This document shows positions 6,662-13,717 of a stretch of DNA of 14,906 nucleotides, one piece after another. A model generated the notes under the pieces. That model saw only the letters and a list, made by a program, of their open reading frames with translations. It ran no database searches and was not told the DNA's origin. The position numbers and the translations under genes were made by a program. Position 1 is the first letter of the stretch; each line of letters begins with the position of its first letter. This DNA is from Chloroflexota bacterium (lineage in GTDB: Bacteria; Chloroflexota; Dehalococcoidia; GIF9; UBA5620), in assembly GCA_026389735.1 (NCBI GenBank), contig JAPLHH010000025.1, forward strand, positions 1 through 14,906, read 5' to 3'.

Positions 6662-6691
6662 TTGCCTCGTGCCGAGCCATGCTGCTATACT
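6662..6691 (+). promoter_or_regulatory. Possible gatB promoter giving a nearly leaderless transcript
   Basis: TTGCCT (6662-6667) and TATACT (6686-6691) are separated by 18 bases. Transcription would begin about 6697-6699, only a few bases before the GTG at 6702 that best fits the GatB family start. Neither this GTG nor GTG 6669 has a visible ribosome binding site. Confidence 0.4.
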
Positions 6692-6701
6692 AACCGATGT
6701 T

Positions 6702-8186
6702 GTGGATTACGAGATTGTCATTGGGCTGGAAGTGCATGCTCAGCTATTGACCAGGAGCAAGATGTTTTGCTCCTGCAGCGCTGAGTATGCCAGCACTCCA
6801 CCTAATACTCACGTCTGCCCCATCTGCCTGGGCATGCCCGGTGTTCTGCCGGCAATCAACCAGAAAGCAATAGAATATACGGTGATGACCGCTCTAGCCC
6901 TTAATTGCACCGTCGCCGAATACGCTAAGTTCGACCGCAAGAATTACCCCTACCCCGACCTGATGAAAGGCTATCAAATATCCCAGTACGATGCCCCCAT
7001 GGGTAAACAAGGCTGGCTAACAATCGACCTCAATGGAAACAAAAAGAGGGTCGGCATTACCCGCGTTCACCTCGAAGAGGATGTGGCCAAGCTGACCCAC
7101 TGCACCTCCGCCGAGGGCGAAAGCTACAGCCTGGTGGACGTCAACCGCTCCGGCGTGCCGCTAATGGAAATCGTTGGCGAGCCGGATATCAGCTCACCTG
7201 AGGAAGCTAGACAGTATTTGATGAAGCTGCGCACTATCCTCCAGTACCTGGGCGTGTCAACAGGCAATATGGAGGAGGGCAGCTTCAGGTGCGATGCCAA
7301 CATCAGCATCCGCCCCAAGGGTACCAAAGAATACCTGCCCAAGGTAGAGGTCAAGAATATGAACAGCTTCAAAGCTGTCTATCGTGCTTTGGACTATGAA
7401 GCTAAACGCCAGGAGGAGGTGCTGGAAAAAGGCGGCAAACTTGTACAGGAGACGCGGGGCTGGGTGGAGCCAAAAGGGGTAACGGTGAGCCAGAGGAGCA
7501 AGGAATATGCCCACGACTACCGCTACTTTCCCGAGCCCGATTTGCCACCGTTGGTCTTCAGCAAGAGTTGGGTGGAGGAAATCGGGTCACGCCTGCCTGA
7601 GCTGCCTGATGTGAGGCGAGACCGCTTTATATCTCAGTACGGTCTGCCTGTATATGACGCCAATCTGCTTGTCGATTCCAAGGCGATGGCTAACTACTTC
7701 GAGGACTGCGTCAAGCTGATGACAGGCTCTTCAGATGGAGTTGACCTCTCCAAGAGGGCAAAGACGGTAAGCAACTGGCTGCTGGGGGACTTCAGCCGGA
7801 TGCTCAATGCCACCAATACAAGAATTGAAGATACCAAAGTCAGCCCGAAGCATCTTATGGAGATGCTGGATTTAGCAGATAAAGGGACCCTCAGCGGCCC
7901 GGCAGCTAAAGCAGTTTTTGAAGAGATGTTCCTCAGCGGCAAGAAAGCCGGTGCCATCGTGGCTGAGAAGGGGCTGAGCCAGATAAGCAGTTCAGAAGAA
8001 ATAGAGAAAATCGTAGCCGAGGTGATAGCCGGCAACCGCCAGGCGGTGTCTGACTTCGAGGCCGGTAAGCAACAAGCCCTGGCTTTCCTCATCGGCCAGG
8101 TAATGAAGGCGACCAAAGGGCGGGCTAATCCCAGCTTGGCAAGAGAAATCCTGTTACGTAAACTTGGAGGTAAACAGAATGACTAA
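6702..8186 (+). CDS. gatB: Aspartyl/glutamyl-tRNA amidotransferase subunit B
   Basis: This is the tRNA-binding kinase subunit of GatCAB, the cytoplasmic enzyme that converts Glu-tRNA(Gln) to Gln-tRNA(Gln), and Asp-tRNA(Asn) to Asn-tRNA(Asn), using ammonia from GatA. From GTG 6702 the protein is 494 residues. [15 protein letters not shown] aligns with the usual GatB start, whereas GTG 6669 would add 11 residues not typical of the family. Signatures include the zinc-type cysteines CSC (23-25) and CPIC (39-42), [49 protein letters not shown] and [11 protein letters not shown], then [14 protein letters not shown] helical and YqeY-like tail occupies about the last 150 residues. secG overlaps its 3' end by 8 bases. 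No gatA or gatC lies in the window, so the complex is encoded at more than one locus. Confidence 0.95.
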   Translation: MDYEIVIGLEVHAQLLTRSKMFCSCSAEYASTPPNTHVCPICLGMPGVLPAINQKAIEYTVMTALALNCTVAEYAKFDRKNYPYPDLMKGYQISQYDAPMGKQGWLTIDLNGNKKRVGITRVHLEEDVAKLTHCTSAEGESYSLVDVNRSGVPLMEIVGEPDISSPEEARQYLMKLRTILQYLGVSTGNMEEGSFRCDANISIRPKGTKEYLPKVEVKNMNSFKAVYRALDYEAKRQEEVLEKGGKLVQETRGWVEPKGVTVSQRSKEYAHDYRYFPEPDLPPLVFSKSWVEEIGSRLPELPDVRRDRFISQYGLPVYDANLLVDSKAMANYFEDCVKLMTGSSDGVDLSKRAKTVSNWLLGDFSRMLNATNTRIEDTKVSPKHLMEMLDLADKGTLSGPAAKAVFEEMFLSGKKAGAIVAEKGLSQISSSEEIEKIVAEVIAGNRQAVSDFEAGKQQALAFLIGQVMKATKGRANPSLAREILLRKLGGKQND

Positions 8187-8397
8187 CTATCTACTTATTG
8201 CCCAGATTGTGGTAGCTATAGCCTTGATCGTCGTACTTACGCTCCAGATACATGGCGGCGGGCTTGGAGGCATATTCGGGCAGCCGGAGAGCGTTTACCG
8301 AACACGGCGGGGTGTGGAAAAAAGCCTCTTCCAGCTCACTATCGCCTTAGTTATCTTATTTGTAATCCTTTCCATCGTGGTTGTCTACATCTCCTAG
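8179..8397 (+). CDS. secG: Protein translocase subunit SecG
   Basis: This is the small accessory subunit of the SecYEG channel in the cytoplasmic membrane, which assists SecA-driven export. The protein has 72 residues and two membrane helices, about 3-22 ([20 protein letters not shown]) and 49-70 ([20 protein letters not shown]). They are joined by a Gly-rich cytoplasmic loop, [10 protein letters not shown], and a basic stretch, YRTRRGVEK, both typical of SecG. The ATG at 8179 has GGAGG eight bases upstream; an earlier in-frame ATG at 8164 lies before that site and is unlikely. It overlaps the end of gatB, so the two are probably co-transcribed and translationally coupled. Downstream it meets the convergent cysS gene across a repeat cluster. 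Confidence 0.92.
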   Translation: MTNYLLIAQIVVAIALIVVLTLQIHGGGLGGIFGQPESVYRTRRGVEKSLFQLTIALVILFVILSIVVVYIS

Positions 8398-8411
8398 CAA
8401 GAGTCGTTTAT

Positions 8412-8611
8412 TGTCATTACGAGGCACAGAGTGCCGTGGCAATCTCAGTTTCTATCCTGTCATCGCGAGGGGCATCAGCCCCGTGGCGATCCCGATGGTG
8501 GCTGCGAAGGGCAGTGAGATTGCTTCGCGGAGTTTACCCTGAGCGAGATTTTTCGCATTGAGATCCTTCGCTTCGCTCAGGATGACATGGGGCGAAGGGC
8601 TCGCAATGACA
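8412..8611. repeat. Composite cluster of palindromic repeat units between convergent genes
   Basis: Two left-half units follow each other: TGTCATTACGAG with GGCAATCTCA, and TGTCATCGCGAG with GGCGATCCC. Next come GAGATTGCTTCGCGGAG, a second repeat type (GAGATCCTTCGCTTCGCTCA then GGATGACA), and finally a right end CTCGCAATGACA (8600-8611). It fills nearly the whole 223-base gap between the secG and cysS stops. No simple hairpin-plus-T terminator is visible, so the foldable units may serve to separate the two convergent transcripts (inference). Confidence 0.65.
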
Positions 8612-8620
8612 AGCAGGAAC

Positions 8621-9982
8621 TTAAAGGGTTCGCTTCCAGACTGTCCCTTTGGGCGTATCTTCGAGAACTATGCCTAACTCGATGAGGCGTTGCCGTATCA
8701 TATCAGCCAGCTGCCATTGTTTGGCTTTACGCAACTCATCGCGAATCTCAATCAAGAGTCCGATAAGAGGTTCAGCCTCAAGCGGTGGCCTTGCTGGCTC
8801 TTCCAGCGTGAAGCCTAAAACCTTAGCCAGTTCAGCCAGGGTATTCTGAGCATCAGCCACATCGTAATTCTCTTCTCGTGCCCGGTTAATCTCTCTGGCC
8901 AAGTCAAAAAGCACAGCCACCGCCTGAGCGGTGTTGAAATCATCATCCATACTCTCGGTAAACCTGCGCCTGAATGGCTCACTATCAAGGACAGTTTTTC
9001 CACCACCCCCACCACCATCCCTGGTCACCTGCCGCAACCTCTCCATACCAACCTCGGCTGCCTTCAGCGATTCTTCACTATAGGTTAGCGGGCTGCGGTA
9101 ATGGGAGCCGAGTATAAACAGCCGGATGGCATCGGCACTGTAGCGCTCCAGAGCCTGTTTCACCGTTATCAGGTTGCCCAGGGACTTACTCATTTTATTT
9201 TCACCCAGTTGCAGCAGCCCATTGTGCAGCCAGTACCTGACGAAGGGGGCAACCCCGGTGAAGCTTTCGGACTGGGTTATCTCGTTCTCGTGATGAGGGA
9301 AGATAAGGTCCTGCCCACCACCATGGATGTCAATGGTTTCACCGAGGTATTTCAACGCCATAGCGCTGCATTCTATATGCCACCCCGGCCTGCCTTGGCC
9401 CCAGGGGCTTGGCCAAAAAGGCTCGCCCGGCTTGGCTGCCTTCCATAGGGCGAAATCCAGCGGATATTCTTTCTTGCCCTCTTCAGAAGAACCCCGAGAT
9501 ATCATGTCATCCAAAGCCTGGTGAGACAGCTTTCCGTAGCCAGTAAAGTTCTTTACTCGAAAATAGACGCTGCCCTCAGACTCGTAGGCACACCCCTTGG
9601 CTATCAAGCCCTGTATCACTTCGATTATCTTGGGTGTTTCCTCGGTCGCTTTTGGATAGACATGAGCTCGCTCAATATTCAAAGCATCCATATCCTTGAA
9701 ATATTCGTCAATATATTTCTCAGCCAGCTCCGAAGACGAAATCCCTAACTGGTTCGCCCGGTTTATTATCTTGTCATCGATATCAGTAAAGTTCTGCACA
9801 TGCTTTACCTCACAGCCTTTGAACTCTAAATAGCGCCTGATGACATCGAATATCACATAGCTCATGGCATGCCCGATATGGCAATCGTCATAAACGGTAA
9901 CCCCGCAGACATAAATATTTACCGTTTTCCCCTTAGGACGAAACTCTTCTTTTTGCCCCGTCAGCGTATTAAATACTTTCAT
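8621..9982 (-). CDS. cysS: Cysteinyl-tRNA synthetase
   Basis: This class I aminoacyl-tRNA synthetase attaches cysteine to tRNA(Cys) in the cytoplasm. The protein has 453 residues, a normal length. Visible signatures are the HIGH motif (residues 35-38, in [10 protein letters not shown]) and KMSKS (263-267). The zinc ligands that recognise cysteine are also present: Cys26, Cys205 (WHIECSAM), His230 and Glu234 (in PHHENE). The C-terminal DALR-like and anticodon-binding region follows, ending [12 protein letters not shown] run of six glycines (323-328) lies in the loop after the catalytic core; it is probably a neutral linker. The ATG overlaps the 3' end of cysE by 14 bases. Cysteine precursor synthesis and cysteine charging are thus encoded together. 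The gene is the last of the minus-strand series and runs into the convergent repeat cluster. Confidence 0.97.
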   Translation of the reverse strand: MKVFNTLTGQKEEFRPKGKTVNIYVCGVTVYDDCHIGHAMSYVIFDVIRRYLEFKGCEVKHVQNFTDIDDKIINRANQLGISSSELAEKYIDEYFKDMDALNIERAHVYPKATEETPKIIEVIQGLIAKGCAYESEGSVYFRVKNFTGYGKLSHQALDDMISRGSSEEGKKEYPLDFALWKAAKPGEPFWPSPWGQGRPGWHIECSAMALKYLGETIDIHGGGQDLIFPHHENEITQSESFTGVAPFVRYWLHNGLLQLGENKMSKSLGNLITVKQALERYSADAIRLFILGSHYRSPLTYSEESLKAAEVGMERLRQVTRDGGGGGGKTVLDSEPFRRRFTESMDDDFNTAQAVAVLFDLAREINRAREENYDVADAQNTLAELAKVLGFTLEEPARPPLEAEPLIGLLIEIRDELRKAKQWQLADMIRQRLIELGIVLEDTPKGTVWKRTL

Positions 9983-10655
9983 CTATCTTCTCCGAAGGTG
10001 AATGTTTAGCAGTCATCTTGGCCTTAGGCCGCATAGCTCTCAAGGTCTTCTCCATCTCAGCAATTCTTTTTTCCAGATTCTCAATCTTCTCCCAAACCGG
10101 GTCAGGCAATTTCTCCACAGTATCAGTATCAGGATTACGAATCTCAACCACTCGACCGGGTACACCAACAACAGTGGCGTTAGCCGGCACCGAAGTTATC
10201 ACCACGGAACCAGCACCGACTTTAACATTGTCACCGATGGTGATGGCTCCAATAAGCTTTGACCCGGCGCCCACAACCACATTGTTGCCCAGAGTCGGAT
10301 GTCTCTTCTTTTTCAATAAGCTCGTGCCGCCCAAAGTGACTCCCTGGTACACGGCAACATTGTCCCTTATCTCAGACGTCTCACCGATTACAACCCCCAT
10401 GCCATGGTCAATAAAAAAACCATTCCCAATCTTAGCCCCGGGGTGAATTTCGATCCCGGTAAGGAAACGGCTGATGTGCGAAATCAGGCGAGGGAAAAAC
10501 GGGATACGCCAGTTCCAGAGGGTATGAGCCAGGCGATGAAATTGACGGGCATGAAAGCCAGGATAGACAAAAAAGACCTCCCAAACATTCCTGGCTGCCG
10601 GGTCGTGCTCAAAGACCGCCTGTATATCCCGCCTGATGCTCCTGATGAAATTCAT
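9969..10655 (-). CDS. cysE: Serine O-acetyltransferase
   Basis: This enzyme transfers acetyl from acetyl-CoA to L-serine to give O-acetylserine, the first step of cysteine synthesis. The protein is 228 residues from ATG 10655, which has AGGGGAAG just upstream; a TTG one codon earlier is less likely. An N-terminal helical part (1-65) precedes a left-handed beta-helix of hexapeptide repeats (about 66-172; for example [52 protein letters not shown]). His84 in FIDHGMG and His119 in KRHPTLG match known active-site positions of the family. The tail (about 185-228) is a charged helix not needed for the core fold. The N-terminal domain is short, as in many non-enteric homologues. It is followed at once by cysS, and a palindromic repeat separates it from ispF. 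Confidence 0.95.
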   Translation of the reverse strand: MNFIRSIRRDIQAVFEHDPAARNVWEVFFVYPGFHARQFHRLAHTLWNWRIPFFPRLISHISRFLTGIEIHPGAKIGNGFFIDHGMGVVIGETSEIRDNVAVYQGVTLGGTSLLKKKRHPTLGNNVVVGAGSKLIGAITIGDNVKVGAGSVVITSVPANATVVGVPGRVVEIRNPDTDTVEKLPDPVWEKIENLEKRIAEMEKTLRAMRPKAKMTAKHSPSEKIDESI

Positions 10656-10678
10656 CAAGTCTTCCCCTTATCCCGGCC

Positions 10679-10744
10679 TGTCATTGCGAGCGAAGCGTGG
10701 CAATCTCAAGGGATTGCTTCGTCACTTTGTTCCTCGCAATGACG
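10679..10744. repeat. Palindromic repeat copy between ispF and cysE
   Basis: TGTCATTGCGAGCGAAGCG (10679-10697) with GGCAATCTC, then GATTGCTTCG and an ending CTCGCAATGACG (to 10744). This is a 66-base copy with both terminal inverted repeats, so its transcript would fold into one long hairpin. It lies wholly in the 125-base gap between ispF and cysE. Confidence 0.7.
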
Positions 10745-10780
10745 GTCCGAGCTAATAGACATTCTCCATCTTAGGAATTC

Positions 10781-11254
10781 TTACCCTTCTTCCACCAGAG
10801 CTACGGCATAAGCAGCTATCCCTTCTCCCCTGCCAGCAAACCCTAAGCCATCGGTGGTGGTTGCCTTAACCATCACCTGCTCTAGGTTAACCCCCAAAGT
10901 CCGGCTGATGTGACTGCGCATATCCTCGATGAAAGGCGATATTTTAGGCTGCTCGGCAACAACAACCGCATCAACGTTTCCAACTCTAAAACCTTCCGCT
11001 TTGAGTAACTTACTGACCTCGTCCAGCAAAACCAGGCTGGAAATATCTTTATACTTAGGGTCTTCCGGTGGAAACTGGCTACCAATATCTCTCAATCCAG
11101 CAGCACCAAGCAGAGCGTCAATTATAGCATGGGTCAACACATCAGCATCACTATAGCCTGAGAGCCCCCTGTCAAACTGAATCTCCACTCCGCCCAGAAT
11201 CAACCTGCGCCCCGGGACTAGCGGATGTACATCATACCCAATTCCGACTCGCAT
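10781..11254 (-). CDS. ispF: 2-C-methyl-D-erythritol 2,4-cyclodiphosphate synthase
   Basis: IspF catalyses the fifth step of the non-mevalonate (MEP) isoprenoid pathway: it cyclises CDP-methylerythritol 2-phosphate to methylerythritol cyclodiphosphate, releasing CMP. The protein has 157 residues, the usual length, and works as a trimer. The metal ligands Asp8 and His10 (GYDVHPL) and His42 (DVLTHAIIDALLGAAGLRDI) are present. So are the cyclodiphosphate-binding segment DIGSQFPPEDPKYK and the C-terminal signature KATTTDGLGFAGRGEGIAAY. The ATG at 11254 lies only four bases after the ispD stop, with AGGAAGAAG just upstream, so translation is likely coupled to ispD. Together they cover two non-adjacent steps of the pathway. 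Confidence 0.97.
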   Translation of the reverse strand: MRVGIGYDVHPLVPGRRLILGGVEIQFDRGLSGYSDADVLTHAIIDALLGAAGLRDIGSQFPPEDPKYKDISSLVLLDEVSKLLKAEGFRVGNVDAVVVAEQPKISPFIEDMRSHISRTLGVNLEQVMVKATTTDGLGFAGRGEGIAAYAVALVEEG

Positions 11255-11258
11255 CAGG

Positions 11259-12050
11259 CTACTTCTTCCTCGCTATGACTTCAGCCAAAGTCAAATCTTC
11301 AGGAGTGGTTATCTTTATATTGTCATAAGACCCCATATAAAGTTTGACCTGATATCCCATCTGCTCCACCATGCTGGCATCATCGGTAACATCACCTGCT
11401 ATTTGCTCATGAGCTTTAGTTATTATATCAAAGCGGAAAACTTGAGGTGTCTGCACCGACCACAATTCCTGACGATTGAGCGTTCCCCTCACCATCAGGT
11501 CACCATTACCTATTTTGATAGTGTCCTTAACCGGAACCGCCGCCACTGCTGCTCCAGTGCTTTGGGCTGCCGCTAATCCATGACGAATCAGATTCAACGT
11601 CAAGAAAGGACGTGCTCCATCATGAATAATTACCCAATCACAGCCCTTAAGCTTACCAAGTCCCTGTCTCACAGAATCCTGTCGCCGATCGCCACCAGGG
11701 CACACCTCTATCACTTTAGACCAGCCTCTTTCAGCGACTAATCTCCGCCCCAAATCCAGTTTGCTCTCATTTAAAACGATTGCTATCTGACTAACTGGTT
11801 CACAGCTTTGACAGACATCCACTGACCAAGCAAGTAAAGGTTTGCCAGCCAGAGACACAAAGACTTTGTCCGTCCCCATTCGCTGGCTGCTGCCGGCTCC
11901 GACAATGACAACTCCTGTTTGAGAAGGGATAGCTTGATGGTTTTTAACGTCACTGCAAGGAGCACTAGCGACAAAGCAATTCCTAGAGGCAATCATGAGA
12001 TTGCTTCGCTTCGCTCGCAATGACACCTTGGGATCGTTAGATACTCTCAC
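11259..12050 (-). CDS. ispD: 2-C-methyl-D-erythritol 4-phosphate cytidylyltransferase with repeat-derived N-terminus
   Basis: IspD couples methylerythritol 4-phosphate to CTP, the third step of the MEP pathway. The 263-residue frame from GTG 12050 overlaps the radA stop (GTGA). The core begins at VVIVGAGSSQRMGTDK, the nucleotide-binding loop, followed by PLLAWSV, ECPGGDRRQDSV-like VCPGGDRRQDSVRQGL, VIIHDGARPF, VPVKDTIK, WSVQTPQVFR, DDASMVEQMG and NIKITTPEDL, all family signatures. About 46 residues precede the core, whereas the family normally has only a few. Residues about 9-34 are encoded by a palindromic repeat copy (SLRAKRSNL and so on) lying in frame. No ATG, GTG or TTG start codon occurs between the repeat and the core. 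Translation must therefore begin at GTG 12050, GTG 12026 or ATG 11996, and at least part of the repeat is translated. Enzyme identity is firm; the start is not. Confidence 0.95.
   Translation of the reverse strand: MRVSNDPKVSLRAKRSNLMIASRNCFVASAPCSDVKNHQAIPSQTGVVIVGAGSSQRMGTDKVFVSLAGKPLLAWSVDVCQSCEPVSQIAIVLNESKLDLGRRLVAERGWSKVIEVCPGGDRRQDSVRQGLGKLKGCDWVIIHDGARPFLTLNLIRHGLAAAQSTGAAVAAVPVKDTIKIGNGDLMVRGTLNRQELWSVQTPQVFRFDIITKAHEQIAGDVTDDASMVEQMGYQVKLYMGSYDNIKITTPEDLTLAEVIARKK
11948..12025. repeat. Palindromic repeat copy inside the 5' end of ispD
   Basis: Read on the minus strand it begins TGTCATTGCGAGCGAAGCGA (12025 downward), continues with AGCAATCTCATGATTGCC, and ends CTCCTTGCAGTGACG (to 11948), an imperfect inverse of its start. 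It spans about 78 bases, a multiple of three, and no stop codon falls in the ispD frame. It is the only copy here that lies inside a coding sequence. Confidence 0.7.
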
Positions 12051-13429
12051 TTCCTCGGTGGCCTGACAAGACCCAATCGCAGGGCTTCAGCTACAGTGCC
12101 TGCTTTCAGAAGTTCAATGCCCTTCATATCGAAAGAAAGTTTGGACGAGGTCTCGGGAATCAGGCAACGCTTAAAACCCAACCTGGCTGCTTCACTAAGT
12201 CGCCTCTCCAGTTGAGGCACGGCTCTAAGCTCACCACTCAACCCTATCTCACCAAGGGCTACAAGCCCCTGGGCAACTCTAGCATCACGGTGGCTCGATG
12301 CCAATGCTAAAGCAATACCTAAGTCAGCAGCCGGCTCACCGATCCGCATACCGCCGATAACGTTAGTTATGACATCTTGATTGGAAAGGTTAACCCCAGC
12401 ACGCCTGGTAAGCACAGCCGCTATTAAAAGCAACCGATTGAAATCTACACCATTAGCAATCCGCCGCGGGGGAGCAAAACTCGCCGGACTGGTTAAAGCC
12501 TGGATTTCCACCAGCAGAGGACGGCTTCCCTCAAAGGTCGGCACTACAGCCGAACCAACTGCTCCATCACAATGTGAAGCCAGAAAAGCTTCGGACGGGT
12601 TAGCCACCTCTATTAAACCTCCACCACTCATCTCAAAAACACCAACTTCATTGGTGGAGCCAAAACGATTCTTGGTGCTCCGCAATATCCGATAGCTGCT
12701 GAAGGTCTCACCCTCGAGATAAAGAACCACATCGACAATGTGCTCTAACACTCTCGGGCCGGCAATAGCCCCGTCTTTGGTCACATGTCCGGTAATAAGA
12801 ACCGGGACCCCGCCCCGCTTTGCCCATCGCATAAGCCTCAAGGTGCACTCACGTATTTGGCCAACGCTGCCCGGCGTTCCGGTTAGTTCCTCTATGTAGA
12901 CAGTCTGGATAGAATCGACAACCACCAGATTCGGAGATAGTTCTCCCAAGCGTCCCAGGATAGCCTCAAGATTAGTCTCGGGAAGAATATAAAGCCTATC
13001 ACCGCCTATCCCCAGGCGTTCCGACCTCAGCTTAATCTGCTGGGACGACTCCTCGCCAGAAACATATAGTACCGTACCTCCTCGCTCAGCCACCGCTGAT
13101 GAAGCCTGAAGCAACAGGGTGGACTTTCCGATACCCGGGTCACCACCAACAAGAACCAAAGAACCAGTCACCAGACCCCCACCTAGAACCCGATTGAACT
13201 CAGTAAAAGGAAAACTCAGCCGGGGATATGCTTCAGTTTTCAGTTTGGAAAGCTCACTGGGTGCATTTTCCTCTGTATATAACCACGTAGTTACTTGACT
13301 GGAGGCGGTGACAACGGTTTCTACGAAGCTATTCCACTCCTGGCAGCCAGGACAACGGCCTAGCCATTTTGGACTTTCCTTACCACACTGCTGGCAAACA
13401 AAGACAGTCTTGGATCTAGGCTTGTTCAA
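12047..13429 (-). CDS. radA: DNA repair protein RadA (Sms)
   Basis: RadA is a RecA-like ATPase and helicase that extends recombination intermediates during repair and transformation. The protein is 460 residues from TTG 13429, which has GAGGG eight bases upstream; an in-frame TTG at 13444 would add five residues with a poorer site. Domains in order: a four-cysteine zinc finger (Cys12, 15, 26, 29: CQQCGKESPKWLGRCPGC), a RecA-type ATPase core with Walker A GGDPGIGKST (95-104), Walker B LVVVDSIQT, and the RadA-specific KNRFG motif. The C-terminal Lon-protease-like domain has GGMRIGEPAADLGIALALAS and GEIGLSGELRAVPQLERRL; its protease activity is not expected. Its TGA overlaps the ispD start. It heads the series radA-ispD-ispF-cysE-cysS, with a probable promoter 45 bases upstream. 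Confidence 0.96.
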   Translation of the reverse strand: MNKPRSKTVFVCQQCGKESPKWLGRCPGCQEWNSFVETVVTASSQVTTWLYTEENAPSELSKLKTEAYPRLSFPFTEFNRVLGGGLVTGSLVLVGGDPGIGKSTLLLQASSAVAERGGTVLYVSGEESSQQIKLRSERLGIGGDRLYILPETNLEAILGRLGELSPNLVVVDSIQTVYIEELTGTPGSVGQIRECTLRLMRWAKRGGVPVLITGHVTKDGAIAGPRVLEHIVDVVLYLEGETFSSYRILRSTKNRFGSTNEVGVFEMSGGGLIEVANPSEAFLASHCDGAVGSAVVPTFEGSRPLLVEIQALTSPASFAPPRRIANGVDFNRLLLIAAVLTRRAGVNLSNQDVITNVIGGMRIGEPAADLGIALALASSHRDARVAQGLVALGEIGLSGELRAVPQLERRLSEAARLGFKRCLIPETSSKLSFDMKGIELLKAGTVAEALRLGLVRPPRK

Positions 13430-13473
13430 GTTACCAACCCTCAAACACCGGAGACTCTACACGGCCATTACCT

Positions 13474-13482
13474 AATATATCA
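13474..13482 (-). promoter_or_regulatory. Possible extended -10 promoter of radA
   Basis: On the minus strand TG-A-TATATT (13482-13474) is an extended -10 element about 45 bases before the radA start. No good -35 box lies at the right spacing. It sits between the palindromic repeat and radA, downstream of the clpC terminator, where the promoter of this gene series is expected. Confidence 0.4.
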
Positions 13483-13502
13483 GTTACTAAAAGGGCCTTC
13501 AC

Positions 13503-13584
13503 TGTCATTGCGAGGCATGAAGTGCCGTGACAATCTCGGTGGTGGGAAGTCAAATGAGATTGCTTCGCTTCGCTCGCAATGACA
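13503..13584. repeat. Palindromic repeat copy between clpC and radA
   Basis: TGTCATTGCGAG (13503-13514) with an inner hairpin (GGCATGAAGTGCC) and CAATCTC, then GAGATTGCTTCGCTTCGC and the end CTCGCAATGACA (to 13584). This is a complete copy of 82 bases with perfect 12-base terminal inverted repeats. Confidence 0.75.
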
Positions 13585-13636
13585 GGCGGAGATTGCCAAA
13601 TAACCCCCAAAAATCATTCATGGGCGAATTAAATAC

Positions 13637-13678
13637 CAAAAAGGGCGGGGTTTTATAATCTATACTCAGTCCCGCCCT
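13637..13678 (-). terminator. Rho-independent terminator of clpC
   Basis: On the minus strand GGGCGGG (13677-13671) pairs perfectly with CCCGCCC (13649-13643) across a loop of about 21 bases, followed by a run of five T (13642-13638). It lies about 40 bases after the clpC stop codon, in the right orientation. Confidence 0.8.
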
Positions 13679-13717
13679 AAGTAGAATCAGACTATCGAGA
13701 AGCTGGAATTACGAGGT

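Larger units (their letters stand above)
6365..6701. other. Divergent intergenic region between the DUF4062 gene and gatB
   Basis: These 337 bases hold no convincing gene. The left end carries the ribosome binding site of the DUF4062 gene (GAGAGG, 6378-6373) and a weak minus-strand promoter. The right end carries a proposed gatB promoter. I see no terminator, tRNA, palindromic repeat copy or attachment-site-like direct repeat. It marks the junction between the accessory block and the core genes. Confidence 0.55.

Noticed and set aside
8412..8611. CRISPR array
   Set aside because: The units differ in length and sequence, are palindromic over their whole length and lack uniform unique spacers. 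No cas gene is present.
9101..9448. Plus-strand open frame inside cysS
   Set aside because: It lies opposite an intact CysS with HIGH and KMSKS motifs; it has no ribosome binding site or recognisable domain.
10404..10742. Small plus-strand protein containing VIASEAWQSQ
   Set aside because: The peptide is the translation of a palindromic repeat copy and the rest is antisense to cysE.
13445..13717. tRNA or small RNA gene in the clpC-radA gap
   Set aside because: No cloverleaf arms or T-loop motif were found. The gap is explained by the terminator, a repeat copy and the radA promoter region.
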